Part shown: piece by piece, positions 7,300 through 14,648 of the stretch | Layout of the letters: each line of letters opens with the position of its first letter | How positions within the stretch are numbered: the stretch's first letter is position 1 | Assembly (NCBI RefSeq): GCF_004010095.1 | Contig: NZ_RRYD01000007.1 | Location: forward strand, 1-64,000 | Length of the DNA: 64,000 nt | Direction of reading: 5' to 3' | Origin: Lacticaseibacillus hulanensis | GTDB lineage: Bacteria; Bacillota; Bacilli; Lactobacillales; Lactobacillaceae | The notes under the pieces: model-generated | Database searches by the model: none | Seen by the model: only the letters and a program-made list of their open reading frames with translations | What the model was told of the DNA's origin: nothing | Translations under genes and position numbers: made by a program

Positions 7300-8066
7300 T
7301 GGGAACTTTAATTAAGCAGGAACTATTCAAGCTGGTGCACAAGAAGGGTACCTGGATTGGGGCGGCGCTCATTGTTCTGGTCCAGTTCGGGATTGCTGCA
7401 CTCGCGAAGATGCAGGGCAAAATCTTCGGGCCGGCAGATATGTTCCAAAGCACCTTCCTTGGGACATCCATGACGTTATTCGTGCTGATTGCCAGCACCG
7501 CCAGCATTGTCTCGATGGAATTCCAGTACGGCACGGTCAAACAGTTGCTGTACCGCAAGTTCTACCGCAGCCAGGTTTTCCTGAGCAAGGTGTGCGTTGT
7601 CGTGCTGCACATGCTGGCACTCTTCGCCCTCGAACTGGCAGTAACCTTTGCCATTAAATTCGCTATTTTTCCGCAGGTTGATTTGGCCGCTAAGTACATG
7701 GGCACGCCGGCATGGCAGTATCTGCTAATTGGCCAGGGCGGCGAAATACTGACGGCACTGCTGCTGCTCAGCTTTGTGCTCCTCATGTCGACGCTGTTCA
7801 AGACGAACGCCGCGGCAATTGCTTGCGGTTATGTCGGCTACTTCCTCATTAGCATGGCGTCAACATTGCTGCTTATGGTGATTGCTCGCTGGCACTGGGT
7901 CAAGTGGAATCCATTCACGATGCTCATGCTGCCGCAGCAACTGCAGTCGCCGGATATTGCCAAGGCAACGTACCTGTCCAACCCCGAAATGATTGGTGGG
8001 CTGGTGGTTTACACGGTTGTCTTCACCCTTATCGCATACCTTAGTTTCCGCAAGCGCAACGTTTAA
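7299..8066 (+). CDS. ABC-2 type permease, BcrB-like
   Basis: 255 residues and six predicted membrane helices. The start LIKQELFKLVHKKGTW is the classic N-terminus of Firmicute ABC-2 permeases partnered with BcrA-type ATPases. The first periplasmic part is followed by SMEFQYGTVKQLLYRKFYRSQ, the conserved cytosolic coupling segment. Translation is coupled to the ATPase by a one-base overlap. Together they form a dimeric exporter of the bacitracin-resistance or lantibiotic-immunity kind. Confidence 0.87.
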   Translation: MGTLIKQELFKLVHKKGTWIGAALIVLVQFGIAALAKMQGKIFGPADMFQSTFLGTSMTLFVLIASTASIVSMEFQYGTVKQLLYRKFYRSQVFLSKVCVVVLHMLALFALELAVTFAIKFAIFPQVDLAAKYMGTPAWQYLLIGQGGEILTALLLLSFVLLMSTLFKTNAAAIACGYVGYFLISMASTLLLMVIARWHWVKWNPFTMLMLPQQLQSPDIAKATYLSNPEMIGGLVVYTVVFTLIAYLSFRKRNV

Positions 8067-8082
8067 GCTGCGTATGCACAAG

Positions 8083-8108
8083 AGTCGGCCTGTACGGGTC
8101 GGCTTTTT
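8083..8108 (+). terminator. Intrinsic terminator after the ABC exporter
   Basis: AGTCGGCC pairs with GGTCGGCT (with GU pairs) around a short TGTACG loop, followed by T5. Confidence 0.8.
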
Positions 8109-8221
8109 GTTTGGTGATAGTTGTCACGGGCAACCATTAATGGCGGGGAATGTCCTTATTGTTTGCCTACCTGCGTGTTTGCGTTACAATGAGCATAGTT
8201 AAAATTCGGAGGTAGGGAATA

Positions 8222-8725
8222 ATGAGTAATCACCGCCAGACCCAAATCAAAGCTGAATTGTTGTCTGCAACCGCGCCAATTAGCGCGAGTGCACTGGCTA
8301 AAAAGTACAATGTTAGTCGCCAAACAATTGTCGGTGATGTCGCATTAATGCGCGCGCTGGGTGAGCAAATTGTTGCCACGCCACGTGGGTATGAATATGA
8401 ACGGGCTAGCAGCAACGAGGCGCTTTTGGTCTGCAAACATTTGCCCGTGGATGCGGCCGATGAAATGCGGCGGATTGTGCACAACGGTGGCGTGGTTAAG
8501 GACGTTATCGTCGACCACCCACTGTACGGCCAGCTGCGCGGGGCCTTGCTGATTCGCAGCGACGCGGACATCAACATGTTCACCGCCAAGATGCGGCAGA
8601 ACAAGGGGCACATGCTGTCCGAATTGACGGCCGGGGTCCACATGCACACCGTTGCCTACGAGAAGCCGGAACAGCTCAAGGCAATCAAGGACGCCCTGCG
8701 CCAGGGCGGGTTCTTGGTCGAATAA
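8222..8725 (+). CDS. niaR: NiaR (YrxA) niacin-responsive transcriptional repressor
   Basis: 167 residues: an N-terminal DeoR-like helix-turn-helix (ISASALAKKYNVSRQTIVGDV, residues 18-38) and a C-terminal 3H domain with conserved histidines in VDHPLYGQL and AGVHMHTV. 3H-domain proteins bind nicotinic acid and then repress NAD-precursor genes. A promoter (TTGCCT 8163-8168, 16 bp, TACAAT 8185-8190) and GGAGGTAGGG precede the ATG. The next gene is the transporter NiaP, with two matching operators in its promoter, which makes the assignment strong. NiaR senses niacin and shuts down niacin uptake. Confidence 0.93.
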   Translation: MSNHRQTQIKAELLSATAPISASALAKKYNVSRQTIVGDVALMRALGEQIVATPRGYEYERASSNEALLVCKHLPVDAADEMRRIVHNGGVVKDVIVDHPLYGQLRGALLIRSDADINMFTAKMRQNKGHMLSELTAGVHMHTVAYEKPEQLKAIKDALRQGGFLVE

Positions 8726-8842
8726 TGGCGCCGCGCTCTGGGGTTTGGTCTCCGGGTCCGCGATCTTACCTGATTGTGCTGGGTTAGGCTCAGTTGTTGC
8801 TGTCGGTTACTTAGAAGCCGAACTTAATATGTGTTATCAACG

Positions 8843-8880
8843 CTCGTAATGGTGGTTTGCCTATCATTGCGAGTTTTTTT
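8843..8880 (+). terminator. Intrinsic terminator of niaR
   Basis: CTCGTAATG pairs with CATTGCGAG (one GU) and is followed by seven T. Confidence 0.85.
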
Positions 8881-8889
8881 GGTCGTCAT

Positions 8890-8955
8890 TGGTGTCTTGA
8901 CACCATCGCCGTAATCCTGTTTACTATATGTTATGCCCGAGGTGTCATGACACCT
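8890..8955 (+). promoter_or_regulatory. niaP promoter with two NiaR operators
   Basis: Operator 1 is TGGTGTC-TT-GACACCA (8890-8905). Operator 2 is the perfect palindrome AGGTGTCATGACACCT (8940-8955). The -35 box TTGACA (8897-8902) lies inside operator 1. A -10 element lies within 8920-8927 (TTTACTAT), so operator 2 covers the transcription start. The core GTC-NN-GAC matches the known NiaR consensus. Niacin-bound NiaR should therefore block polymerase at both ends. Confidence 0.9.
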
Positions 8956-9015
8956 GCGAGGCAACATATTCTGCAATTATATTGCGTGCGGGGCGATTCC
9001 CCGCTGGAGGAAACA

Positions 9016-10218
9016 TTGGAAAATACGTTGAAGCACCAGAGCAGGCTGATCACCGGGGTGGGGATTGCCTGGCTCTTTGACGCAATGGATGTCGGCTTGC
9101 TGTCGTTCATCATTGCCCAGGTTGAGGGCGAGTGGCACCTGAGTGCGGGTGCGGTCGGGATGATTGGGAGCATCAGCTCGCTGGGGATGGCAATCGGTGC
9201 CGTCGTGTTTGGCGCGCTGGCCGACCGAATTGGGCGGAAGAGTGTGTTGCTCATCACCCTGCTGATTTTCTCCCTTGGGTCGTTTGCCTCCGCCTTCTCG
9301 ACGGGGTACGCCATGTTCGTTGCGCTGCGCCTGATTGTCGGTGCCGGACTGGGCGGCGAACTGCCCGTTGCCTCAACACTGGTCTCCGAGAGCGTGCCGG
9401 TCAAGCACCGCGGCCGGAGCGTTGTGCTGCTCGAAAGCTTCTGGGCGGCCGGTTGGTTGGTATCATCACTGGTGGCGTACTTTGTCATGCCGCATTGGGG
9501 TTGGCGCATCGCACTTGTTCTGACCGGGGCCACCGCGCTTTACGGCCTGTACTTCCGGGAAGGGCTGCAAGAGTCGCCGGTTTACGCAGCTGAAGGGGCG
9601 GCCAAGAAGAAGCCGTTCTTCACCGCGCTAGCCGAAATGTGGAACGCCAAGCACTGGCAATCCACCGCAATGCTGTGGGTTGTGTGGTTCATGGTCGTGT
9701 TCTCCTACTACGGCATGTTTCTGTGGCTGCCGAGTGTCATGGTGATGAAGGGTTACACGCTGATCCACTCGTTTGGATACGTGCTCATCATGACGCTGGC
9801 CCAGCTGCCGGGGTACTTCACGGCGGCGTGGATTATTGAAAAAATCGGGCGCAAAAAAACGCTCAGCATCTTCCTCATTGGGACGGCCATCACCGCGTTT
9901 GGGTTCGGGATGGCAAATGGGGTGGTTGCGCTGGTCGTCTGGGGTGCACTCCTGTCCTTCTTCGACCTGGGTGCGTGGGGCGCGCTGTACGCGTACAGCC
10001 CCGAACAGTACCCCGCGGATGTGCGCAGTACCGGTAGCGGGATGGCTGCCGGCGTTGGCCGGATCGGCGGGATTGTCGGGCCCATGCTCGTTGGCTCACT
10101 TGTGGCCAAGGGGATTGGTTTCCCCGTAATCTTCGGCATTTTTGCGGTCTCGCTGCTGATTGCGGTTTGTGCAATCGTTGCCTGGGGGGTCGAAACCCAG
10201 GGCCGCCAGCTGGATTAA
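9016..10218 (+). CDS. niaP: NiaP family niacin transporter (MFS)
   Basis: 400 residues and twelve predicted membrane helices of the major facilitator superfamily. MFS loop motifs are clear: GALADRIGRKSVLL between helices 2 and 3, and RLIVGAGLGGELPVAST. The N-terminus (ITGVGIAWLFDAMDVGLLSFI) is characteristic of NiaP and related transporters. The frame is open upstream to 8857, but those codons lie inside the NiaR operators. TTG at 9016 with GGAGG (9006-9010) five bases upstream is the likely start. Placement after niaR with two NiaR boxes supports import of nicotinate or nicotinamide for NAD salvage. Confidence 0.92.
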   Translation: MENTLKHQSRLITGVGIAWLFDAMDVGLLSFIIAQVEGEWHLSAGAVGMIGSISSLGMAIGAVVFGALADRIGRKSVLLITLLIFSLGSFASAFSTGYAMFVALRLIVGAGLGGELPVASTLVSESVPVKHRGRSVVLLESFWAAGWLVSSLVAYFVMPHWGWRIALVLTGATALYGLYFREGLQESPVYAAEGAAKKKPFFTALAEMWNAKHWQSTAMLWVVWFMVVFSYYGMFLWLPSVMVMKGYTLIHSFGYVLIMTLAQLPGYFTAAWIIEKIGRKKTLSIFLIGTAITAFGFGMANGVVALVVWGALLSFFDLGAWGALYAYSPEQYPADVRSTGSGMAAGVGRIGGIVGPMLVGSLVAKGIGFPVIFGIFAVSLLIAVCAIVAWGVETQGRQLD

Positions 10219-10224
10219 TCAGGC

Positions 10225-10258
10225 AAAAGACGTGGCCGGGTTGCGGCTGCGTCTTTTT
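10225..10258 (+). terminator. Intrinsic terminator of niaP
   Basis: AAAAGACG (10225-10232) pairs with CGTCTTTT, with an inner GGCC/GGCT stem and a T5 tail. Confidence 0.8.
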
Positions 10259-10665
10259 CATATACACTTTGGGGAGATTGTTCAAAATAATCGATAGACA
10301 CCTGTAACCCTTGCCTGACTGGGCAGAGCCAGGATATGTGCCACCAACAGGCTCAATCTCAGCAGAAGCCAAGGCCGAAATCGAAGCACGCAGAAAAAGG
10401 TTATCCAGCACTTCAACTATAAAATCTAGTGGAAATTAAAAAATTCCTGTGACGACCAACCCACTGCATTAGGCAGCACGTCTATCACCATTACGGCAGC
10501 TAAATAGACGCGCCTAAATCGTTAAGTTTCGCAAAATCGGGCTACACAAAAAGCCCGCAGCTGCGGGCTTTTAAAACTAGATCGATTGAAAATCACAAAG
10601 TTGGCGTCATAAACGTTGACGTGGCGAAGACTGCGTAGAGTGACCAATTAGGTCGAATGCTTTAC
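10259..10665. other. Gene-poor stretch with a 24-bp palindrome
   Basis: No gene is supported here. A fragment near 10339-10440 reads through 34 codons (VPPTGSISAEAKAEIEARRK) and looks like a coding remnant. AAAAGCCCGCAGCTGCGGGCTTTT at 10549-10572 is a perfect 24-bp palindrome that would terminate transcription in both directions. The stretch is more AT-rich than the flanks. Confidence 0.5.
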
Positions 10666-10887
10666 TTAATTGTACATTTTACGCTTACGAAAATATTGAG
10701 CCACTGCCAAAATCAGAGGTTGAACAAATGAACCGCATGCAATGACTGTTAATGCCAGAAATAGCCCATACTGAACACCCGCATCCTCAATATTAAAAGA
10801 AAATCCTTTTTCGTTATAGCAATTTAGAAGGAAAATCGCCAGTGCTACTCCAACTAAACGAACCCAATGTTTTTTTGAACGTCTCAT
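10666..10887 (-). CDS. Small two-helix membrane protein
   Basis: 73 residues with a strong ribosome binding site (AAGGAGG nine bases before the ATG). The N-terminus is basic (MRRSKKHW) and is followed by a membrane helix (LVGVALAIFLLNC), a short external loop (NEKGFSFNIEDAG), a second helix (YGLFLALTVIACGSF) and a basic tail (YFRKRKM). Low GC and the neighbouring set of similar tiny minus-strand genes suggest acquired DNA. The size and topology fit an immunity or accessory protein, but no family is recognised. Confidence 0.6.
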   Translation of the reverse strand: MRRSKKHWVRLVGVALAIFLLNCYNEKGFSFNIEDAGVQYGLFLALTVIACGSFVQPLILAVAQYFRKRKMYN

Positions 10888-10941
10888 TTTGAGGCCTCCT
10901 TAATGACTATCACTCAAACATTAATGCACTACATATTATCA

Positions 10942-11106
10942 TCAACGTCTGAAACGTTTTTTTAAAAGCTTTAACATGTCTCGTCTGTACACTAGCGTCA
11001 CTATAACAATTGTTAATCCCGAAACAGTTGCGAATGTAACTGCTGGTTTCTGCAATGCAGTTTGCCAGAGCCATTCAATGAAATATGAACTCACTATGCC
11101 AATCAC
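10942..11106 (-). CDS. Small membrane protein with polybasic tail
   Basis: 54 codons from GTG 11106 to TGA at 10942-10944. The sequence has a first amphipathic/hydrophobic segment (SSYFIEWLWQTALQKPAV), a clear membrane helix (VSGLTIVIVTLVY) and a strongly basic C-terminus (RRDMLKLLKKRFRR). No ATG is present, and the nearest Shine-Dalgarno-like AAAGG is 13 bases upstream, so the start is weak. The ordered topology (hydrophobic, then polybasic) argues for a real or recently decayed gene. It lies 54 bases upstream of the gene at 10666-10887. Confidence 0.4.
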   Translation of the reverse strand: MIGIVSSYFIEWLWQTALQKPAVTFATVSGLTIVIVTLVYRRDMLKLLKKRFRR

Positions 11107-11256
11107 GATTTCACAACAACCTTTCGAAATTTGACCCTCACCAAAACTAGCACACCCTACTTAACATAAGAAATCGACCAAACCATCCCTGTGCTCGTAG
11201 GATTATATGAATCAATGGTTAAGGTCATCTTCAACCCCCATCCATTGGCAGCAGCC

Positions 11257-11412
11257 TTACGTAATACACCACCAAGCCAGTCCCAACAAGACGAGTATAA
11301 TAATCGCAATTATGGATTTCTTCCCTAATGGATCATTTAAAGTGTAATACCTTACACAGACCAAATCAGCTAACAAGCCTATTACTAGTAAGTGAGAAAA
11401 TGCTTTAAGCAA
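11257..11412 (-). CDS. Small two-helix membrane protein, TTG start
   Basis: 51 codons. TTG at 11412 is preceded by AAGGGGG with nine-base spacing, and this Shine-Dalgarno overlaps the stop of the upstream small ORF, a typical arrangement for translational coupling. The protein has two hydrophobic segments (FSHLLVIGLLADLVCV and SIIAIIILVLLGLAWWC) joined by RYYTLNDPLGKK. No known family. It belongs to the string of tiny minus-strand membrane-protein genes. Confidence 0.4.
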   Translation of the reverse strand: MLKAFSHLLVIGLLADLVCVRYYTLNDPLGKKSIIAIIILVLLGLAWWCIT

Positions 11413-11426
11413 TAACAATAGCCCCC

Positions 11427-11680
11427 TTAGCAGGTTAGCAATGCTGCGGCTACGCTTGCTACTAACCCCATTGGTATAGAATCGTAACCCAACTCCACCA
11501 AAGTCATGCCAATAATTTTAGCAAGTAGGGCTACATTTGCAACAGAGAATAACTTACTTAGCGATTTGTTGGTAAGTCCCTCCATTATGTCTAAAGCGTC
11601 CTTCAAATATCCGACCGGGCTACTGCACCTGCAAGCATCATGGCGCTCAACAGGGCGTAGCTAAATTTGGTGATTGACAT
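11427..11680 (-). pseudogene. Small membrane protein gene split by a frameshift
   Basis: ATG 11680 has a strong GGAGG nine bases upstream and encodes MSITKFSYALLSAMMLAG, then stops at TGA 11603. The -1 frame continues naturally as PVGYLKDALDIMEGLTNKS followed by two more hydrophobic stretches (VANVALLAKIIGM, MGLVASVAAALLTC) to TAA 11427. A one-base loss in a CCC run (around 11616) would explain the break. Restored, the product would be about 80 residues with three membrane segments. Alternatively, there are two separate peptides of 25 and 52 residues, the second starting at ATG 11585 with a poor ribosome binding site. Confidence 0.45.
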
Positions 11681-11997
11681 AGTTCAGCACCTCCAATTAT
11701 TTTATTTTTTGGAGCTCAGCTGGTAGTTAGGACTGTCGCACTATCGGTTAACACGCTAAATCAAAGATATCAGGTTGATTAGTCTCAATGCAAGCGATTT
11801 TATGAAAAGATGTGGCATTTTTAAAAGTCACTTTTGAAAAGCCCATCTAGCAAGTTTTCTTTTATTATTTTCATTTTACGTTATTTAACAAAGCACCTGA
11901 TGTTCTTACGGGCATAGTATTATGAAGTCTAATACTAGGTCGAAAGAAATCTAAACAATCAGTTTTAATAATATAAAACAATTCAGAAGGAATCTTG

Positions 11998-12111
11998 GTG
12001 ACTGATTTAGTGACCGGCTCAGCGACAAATTCAAGCATCGGTCCATCATCGATGCAAACTGTAAAGCAAATCGCCGAAACCCATAATATGACTAGGGACA
12101 GTGTTTGCTGA
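11998..12111 (+). pseudogene. Truncated N-terminus resembling a helix-turn-helix protein
   Basis: 37 codons from GTG 11998, with AAGGAA about ten bases upstream, to TGA 12109. The last third (MQTVKQIAETHNMTRDSV) resembles the first helices of an HTH regulator, but the ORF ends abruptly. It is probably the remnant of a regulator that belonged to the low-GC strip. Confidence 0.3.
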
Positions 12112-12189
12112 TTGTCACGGCCAATAGGTGATGATGTGATGCGTGTAACCGCTATCTTGTGTTAAAGTGAATGTGTAGTATTGTCACTG

Positions 12190-12215
12190 GGGTTACCTTT
12201 CTCGGGTAGCCTTTT
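12190..12215 (+). terminator. Terminator-like hairpin in the aldo-keto reductase upstream region
   Basis: GGTTACC pairs with GGTAGCC (one GU) around TTTCTCG and is followed by four T. It lies 64 bases before the AKR start. It could end a short upstream transcript or act as an attenuator. Confidence 0.45.
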
Positions 12216-12278
12216 ATCGTCGTTAAGTCGGGAATCCGGGCGCGTTTTGCCTGACTGTTCCCAACATAAGGAGGAAAC

Positions 12279-13139
12279 ATGGCACATTTGACCAAATTAA
12301 CAGATACTTACACGCTCGCTAACGGGGTTGAAATTCCCATCGTTGGCTTTGGTACCTGGCAAACACCTAGTGGCGAAGTTGCGGAAAAATCCGTGATGGA
12401 CGCCATCGCTGCGGGCTACCGGCACATCGACACCGCCGCGATTTACGGCAACGAAGAAAGTGTCGGCTCCGGGATTAAGAAGAGTGGCATCAACCGCCAC
12501 GACCTGTTCTTGACCACCAAGCTTTGGAACAACCGCCGCGATTACAAGTCCGCGCTCGGCGGCATCGACGAATCCCTGCAGAAGCTCGGCACGGATTACG
12601 TTGATTTGTACCTGATTCACTGGGGCAACCCCAAGGCAACTCGCGACCACTGGCAGGAAGCAAACGCCGAAACCTGGCGCGCCATGGAAGACATTTTGAA
12701 ATCCGGGAAGGCGCGTGCCATCGGGGTATCGAACTTCCGCGTTAAGCACCTTGAGGAACTATTCAAGACGGCGACGACCACGCCGATGGTCAACCAGATG
12801 TTCCTGAACCCAAGTGACATGCAGGAAGAAGTAACCCAGTTCGACACCAAGCACGGGATTTTGAACGAAGCCTACAGCCCACTTGGCACTGGGAAAATCT
12901 TCGGCATTGAAGCCCTGAAGAAGATTGCGGACCGTTACAACAAGTCCGTGGCTCAGGTGGTTCTGCGCTGGAGTCTGCAGCACGACTTCCTGCCACTGCC
13001 AAAGTCCGTGCACAAGGAACGCATTGAAGAAAACGCCCAGTTGTTCGACTTCGAACTGAGCCACCACGACATGGAACTGATTGATGGGTTGCATGGCGCC
13101 GCTGGTTTGGCGGACGATCCGGACACGGTTGGATTCTAA
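12279..13139 (+). CDS. Aldo-keto reductase (2,5-diketo-D-gluconate reductase group)
   Basis: 286 residues, a (beta/alpha)8 NADPH-dependent reductase of the AKR5-like group. The catalytic tetrad is present: D51 and Y56 in IDTAAIYGNEE, K81 in LTTKLW and H114 in YLIHWG. NADP-binding elements occur near the C-terminus (LPKSVHKERIEENAQLFDFEL). ATG 12279 follows AAGGAGG with ideal spacing. It is a single gene with its own terminator. It reduces aldehydes or ketones; the physiological substrate is not predictable, and methylglyoxal-type carbonyls are common for this group. Confidence 0.92.
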   Translation: MAHLTKLTDTYTLANGVEIPIVGFGTWQTPSGEVAEKSVMDAIAAGYRHIDTAAIYGNEESVGSGIKKSGINRHDLFLTTKLWNNRRDYKSALGGIDESLQKLGTDYVDLYLIHWGNPKATRDHWQEANAETWRAMEDILKSGKARAIGVSNFRVKHLEELFKTATTTPMVNQMFLNPSDMQEEVTQFDTKHGILNEAYSPLGTGKIFGIEALKKIADRYNKSVAQVVLRWSLQHDFLPLPKSVHKERIEENAQLFDFELSHHDMELIDGLHGAAGLADDPDTVGF

Positions 13140-13154
13140 ACCAAGAGATTAAAG

Positions 13155-13188
13155 AAACCCGTAGCTGCAATAACCAGCTACGGGTTTT
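13155..13188 (+). terminator. Intrinsic terminator of the aldo-keto reductase gene
   Basis: AAACCCGTAGCTG pairs with CAGCTACGGGTTT around a 7-base loop and runs into T's. The A-rich left arm could also serve the convergent gene at 13208. Confidence 0.9.
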
Positions 13189-13207
13189 CTATATTCTGGA
13201 CGCGTGA

Positions 13208-13396
13208 TTAGTAGCGGGACTTCTTGGCCTGCTCTTTGGTCGCTAATTTGCCGGCGTAAAAGGTGATAATCAGGGCAACAATGATGACAAGGTAGACCCA
13301 CCAGGTAAATACTTGGGCGAAGTATAGGGCGCCACCACTAATAATGAGGGCGGTTAGGAGCATGCCGTCACTTTGGTTGAGTTGTAAATAGTTCAT
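13208..13396 (-). CDS. Small two-helix membrane protein
   Basis: 62 residues from ATG 13396 with TTGGAGG seven bases upstream; the frame is open further, but without a better start. It starts MNYLQLNQSDGMLL, has two membrane helices (LTALIISGGALYFAQVF and WWVYLVIIVALIITFYAG) and a basic tail (KLATKEQAKKSRY). The function is unknown and no family is recognised. It shares a bidirectional terminator with the aldo-keto reductase gene. Confidence 0.7.
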   Translation of the reverse strand: MNYLQLNQSDGMLLTALIISGGALYFAQVFTWWVYLVIIVALIITFYAGKLATKEQAKKSRY

Positions 13397-13616
13397 GTGT
13401 GCCTCCAAAACTGGAATAATTGCTTGAGCCCAGTCTACTGCAAAGCGCACTTGCTGGCCACGTTTGCGAATAAACGGTGATAACTAAATTAAACATACCA
13501 AATATCGGAAATTCTCTGCCGCAGATTTTATCACTTGATAAAGTAAGAGTGTGGGTCATCAGCTGACGTAACTCCCTTCCAAAATAGCAAATATTGACCC
13601 ACATGGGTGTCTATGG

Positions 13617-13640
13617 GGCAACGGTTTTCCGTTGCCTTTT
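13617..13640 (+). terminator. Strong plus-strand terminator with no gene upstream
   Basis: GGCAACGG-TTTT-CCGTTGCC-TTTT is an ideal hairpin. There is no plus-strand gene between 13397 and here, so it may end a small RNA. An inverted pair GTGGGTCA (13551-13558)/TGACCCAC (13595-13602) lies just upstream. Confidence 0.7.
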
Positions 13641-13641
13641 A

Positions 13642-13788
13642 GTGACTCTTACGCGCTATGCGCGTTAGAGTCACTTAACTCGTAGTGAGCGCAGCGAACG
13701 AAGATACTTCCTCTTTCGTCCCTTACGTGCTTTGCGCGTTAGGGACACTTAACTCGTAGGCGACAGCCCGAAGATACTTCCTCTTTCG
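13642..13788 (+). repeat. Two tandem copies of a roughly 72-bp hairpin repeat
   Basis: Unit 1 (13642-13718) and unit 2 (13719-13788) each begin with an inverted repeat around TTACGnGCTnTGCGCGTTAG, continue with CACTTAACTCGTAG and end with the identical 20-mer CGAAGATACTTCCTCTTTCG (13699-13718 and 13769-13788). The arms covary in sequence between units (GACTCT/AGAGTC in the first, GTCCCT/AGGGAC in the second). This points to a conserved RNA or DNA hairpin rather than simple duplication. Confidence 0.8.
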
Positions 13789-13955
13789 AACCATACGCTC
13801 AAAGTACTGTTAGTCAGCCTCGATGTCACAAACACGAGCAACCATCAATAACGAATTTATGTGTAAAATAATGTTGTATAACCATTAAAAAAGCCCTACA
13901 ATGAGCACAACGCATGTTCTTACACAATTATTGAGCGTGTTTACGGGGTGGGAAA

Positions 13956-14132
13956 ATGAAAAAGAAGCTAATCGTCTGTTTACTACTCATCAACATTCTG
14001 GTGGTCCTCATCGACGGCATCGGCTACGTTTTTGGTTGGGTTAGTCAATCGTTCGAGAGGTTCGTCAGTCCCATTTTCTGGATCAGCCTATCCGCGCTGT
14101 TAACTGCCACAATCAAGGAATACAACAAGTAA
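13956..14132 (+). CDS. Small membrane protein
   Basis: 58 residues from ATG 13956 (Shine-Dalgarno GGGGTGGG) to TAA 14130. A basic start (MKKK) is followed by a strong membrane helix (LIVCLLLINILVVLIDGIGY), a loop (WVSQSFERFVS), a second helix (PIFWISLSALLTATI) and the tail KEYNK. It is too short for ordinary ORF cut-offs. It is not recognised as a family member. Coding composition matches the host genome. Confidence 0.6.
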   Translation: MKKKLIVCLLLINILVVLIDGIGYVFGWVSQSFERFVSPIFWISLSALLTATIKEYNK

Positions 14133-14210
14133 CCTGAATTCGGCTGGCCCGCTAATCTCAGAAAGACACCCCCAAGCTGACTTTGCCTTCAATATTTCCG
14201 CTCCCGCTTT

Positions 14211-14239
14211 TGGATTCACGCCTAAGCCCGTGCTATGAT
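14211..14239 (+). promoter_or_regulatory. Promoter of the 63-residue protein gene
   Basis: TTGGAT (14211-14216), 17-bp spacer, TATGAT (14234-14239) with an extended TGC just before the -10. Confidence 0.65.
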
Positions 14240-14304
14240 TAGGGTGTTTCCGCAGCAGCAGTAAGCAGGGGCCGCGCGATGATGCGCAGCCAAAGGAGAA
14301 CGTA

Positions 14305-14496
14305 ATGGATATTGAAGTAATTAACGGCAAGAGCCACAAGGTGTCTTTGAAAATCAGCGACCTGGCCGACATCGAGAAGCTAAAGCAGTCGATGGGCAAG
14401 GACGGCAAGATGCACTACATCGTCACGATTAACAAACGCAGTTACGGTGTGTCGGATGTTGAGGGCGACCGCATCAAACGGCTTTTGGGTAAATAA
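14305..14496 (+). CDS. Small cytosolic protein of unknown function
   Basis: 63 residues, highly charged and soluble, starting MDIEVINGKSHKVSLKISD and ending VEGDRIKRLLGK. The ATG follows AAAGGAG with good spacing and a recognisable promoter, and a terminator comes straight after, so this is a well-defined single-gene unit. The beta-strand-like segment HYIVTINKRSYGV suggests a small beta-rich fold. No family is recognised. Confidence 0.7.
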   Translation: MDIEVINGKSHKVSLKISDLADIEKLKQSMGKDGKMHYIVTINKRSYGVSDVEGDRIKRLLGK

Positions 14497-14505
14497 AACA
14501 AGGCT

Positions 14506-14536
14506 AAGCGCTTGGTCCGCGGATCGGGCGCTTTTT
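14506..14536 (+). terminator. Intrinsic terminator
   Basis: AAGCGCTTGGTCC pairs with GGATCGGGCGCTT (three GU pairs) with T6 following. Confidence 0.88.
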
Positions 14537-14648
14537 TGTGTCTGGGGCTTCCGGCATTGGGGTGAAATGTGTCCGGTGTTATCCACCGCCGATTTTTGTT
14601 AGAATGTAGCTATTGTGTAAGTGCGTATGCGCACAGAAAGGAATTAAC

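Larger units (their letters stand above)
11690..12270. other. AT-rich intergenic stretch before the aldo-keto reductase
   Basis: No intact gene is supported. The promoter of the minus-strand small genes must lie near 11690-11760. A truncated HTH-like ORF is at 11998-12111 and a terminator-like hairpin at 12190-12215. Base composition is well below that of the flanking operons. Confidence 0.5.

Noticed and set aside
13642-13788. Possible CRISPR array
   Set aside because: Only two units, with the repeat itself diverged and hairpin-forming, no spacers of constant size and no cas genes.
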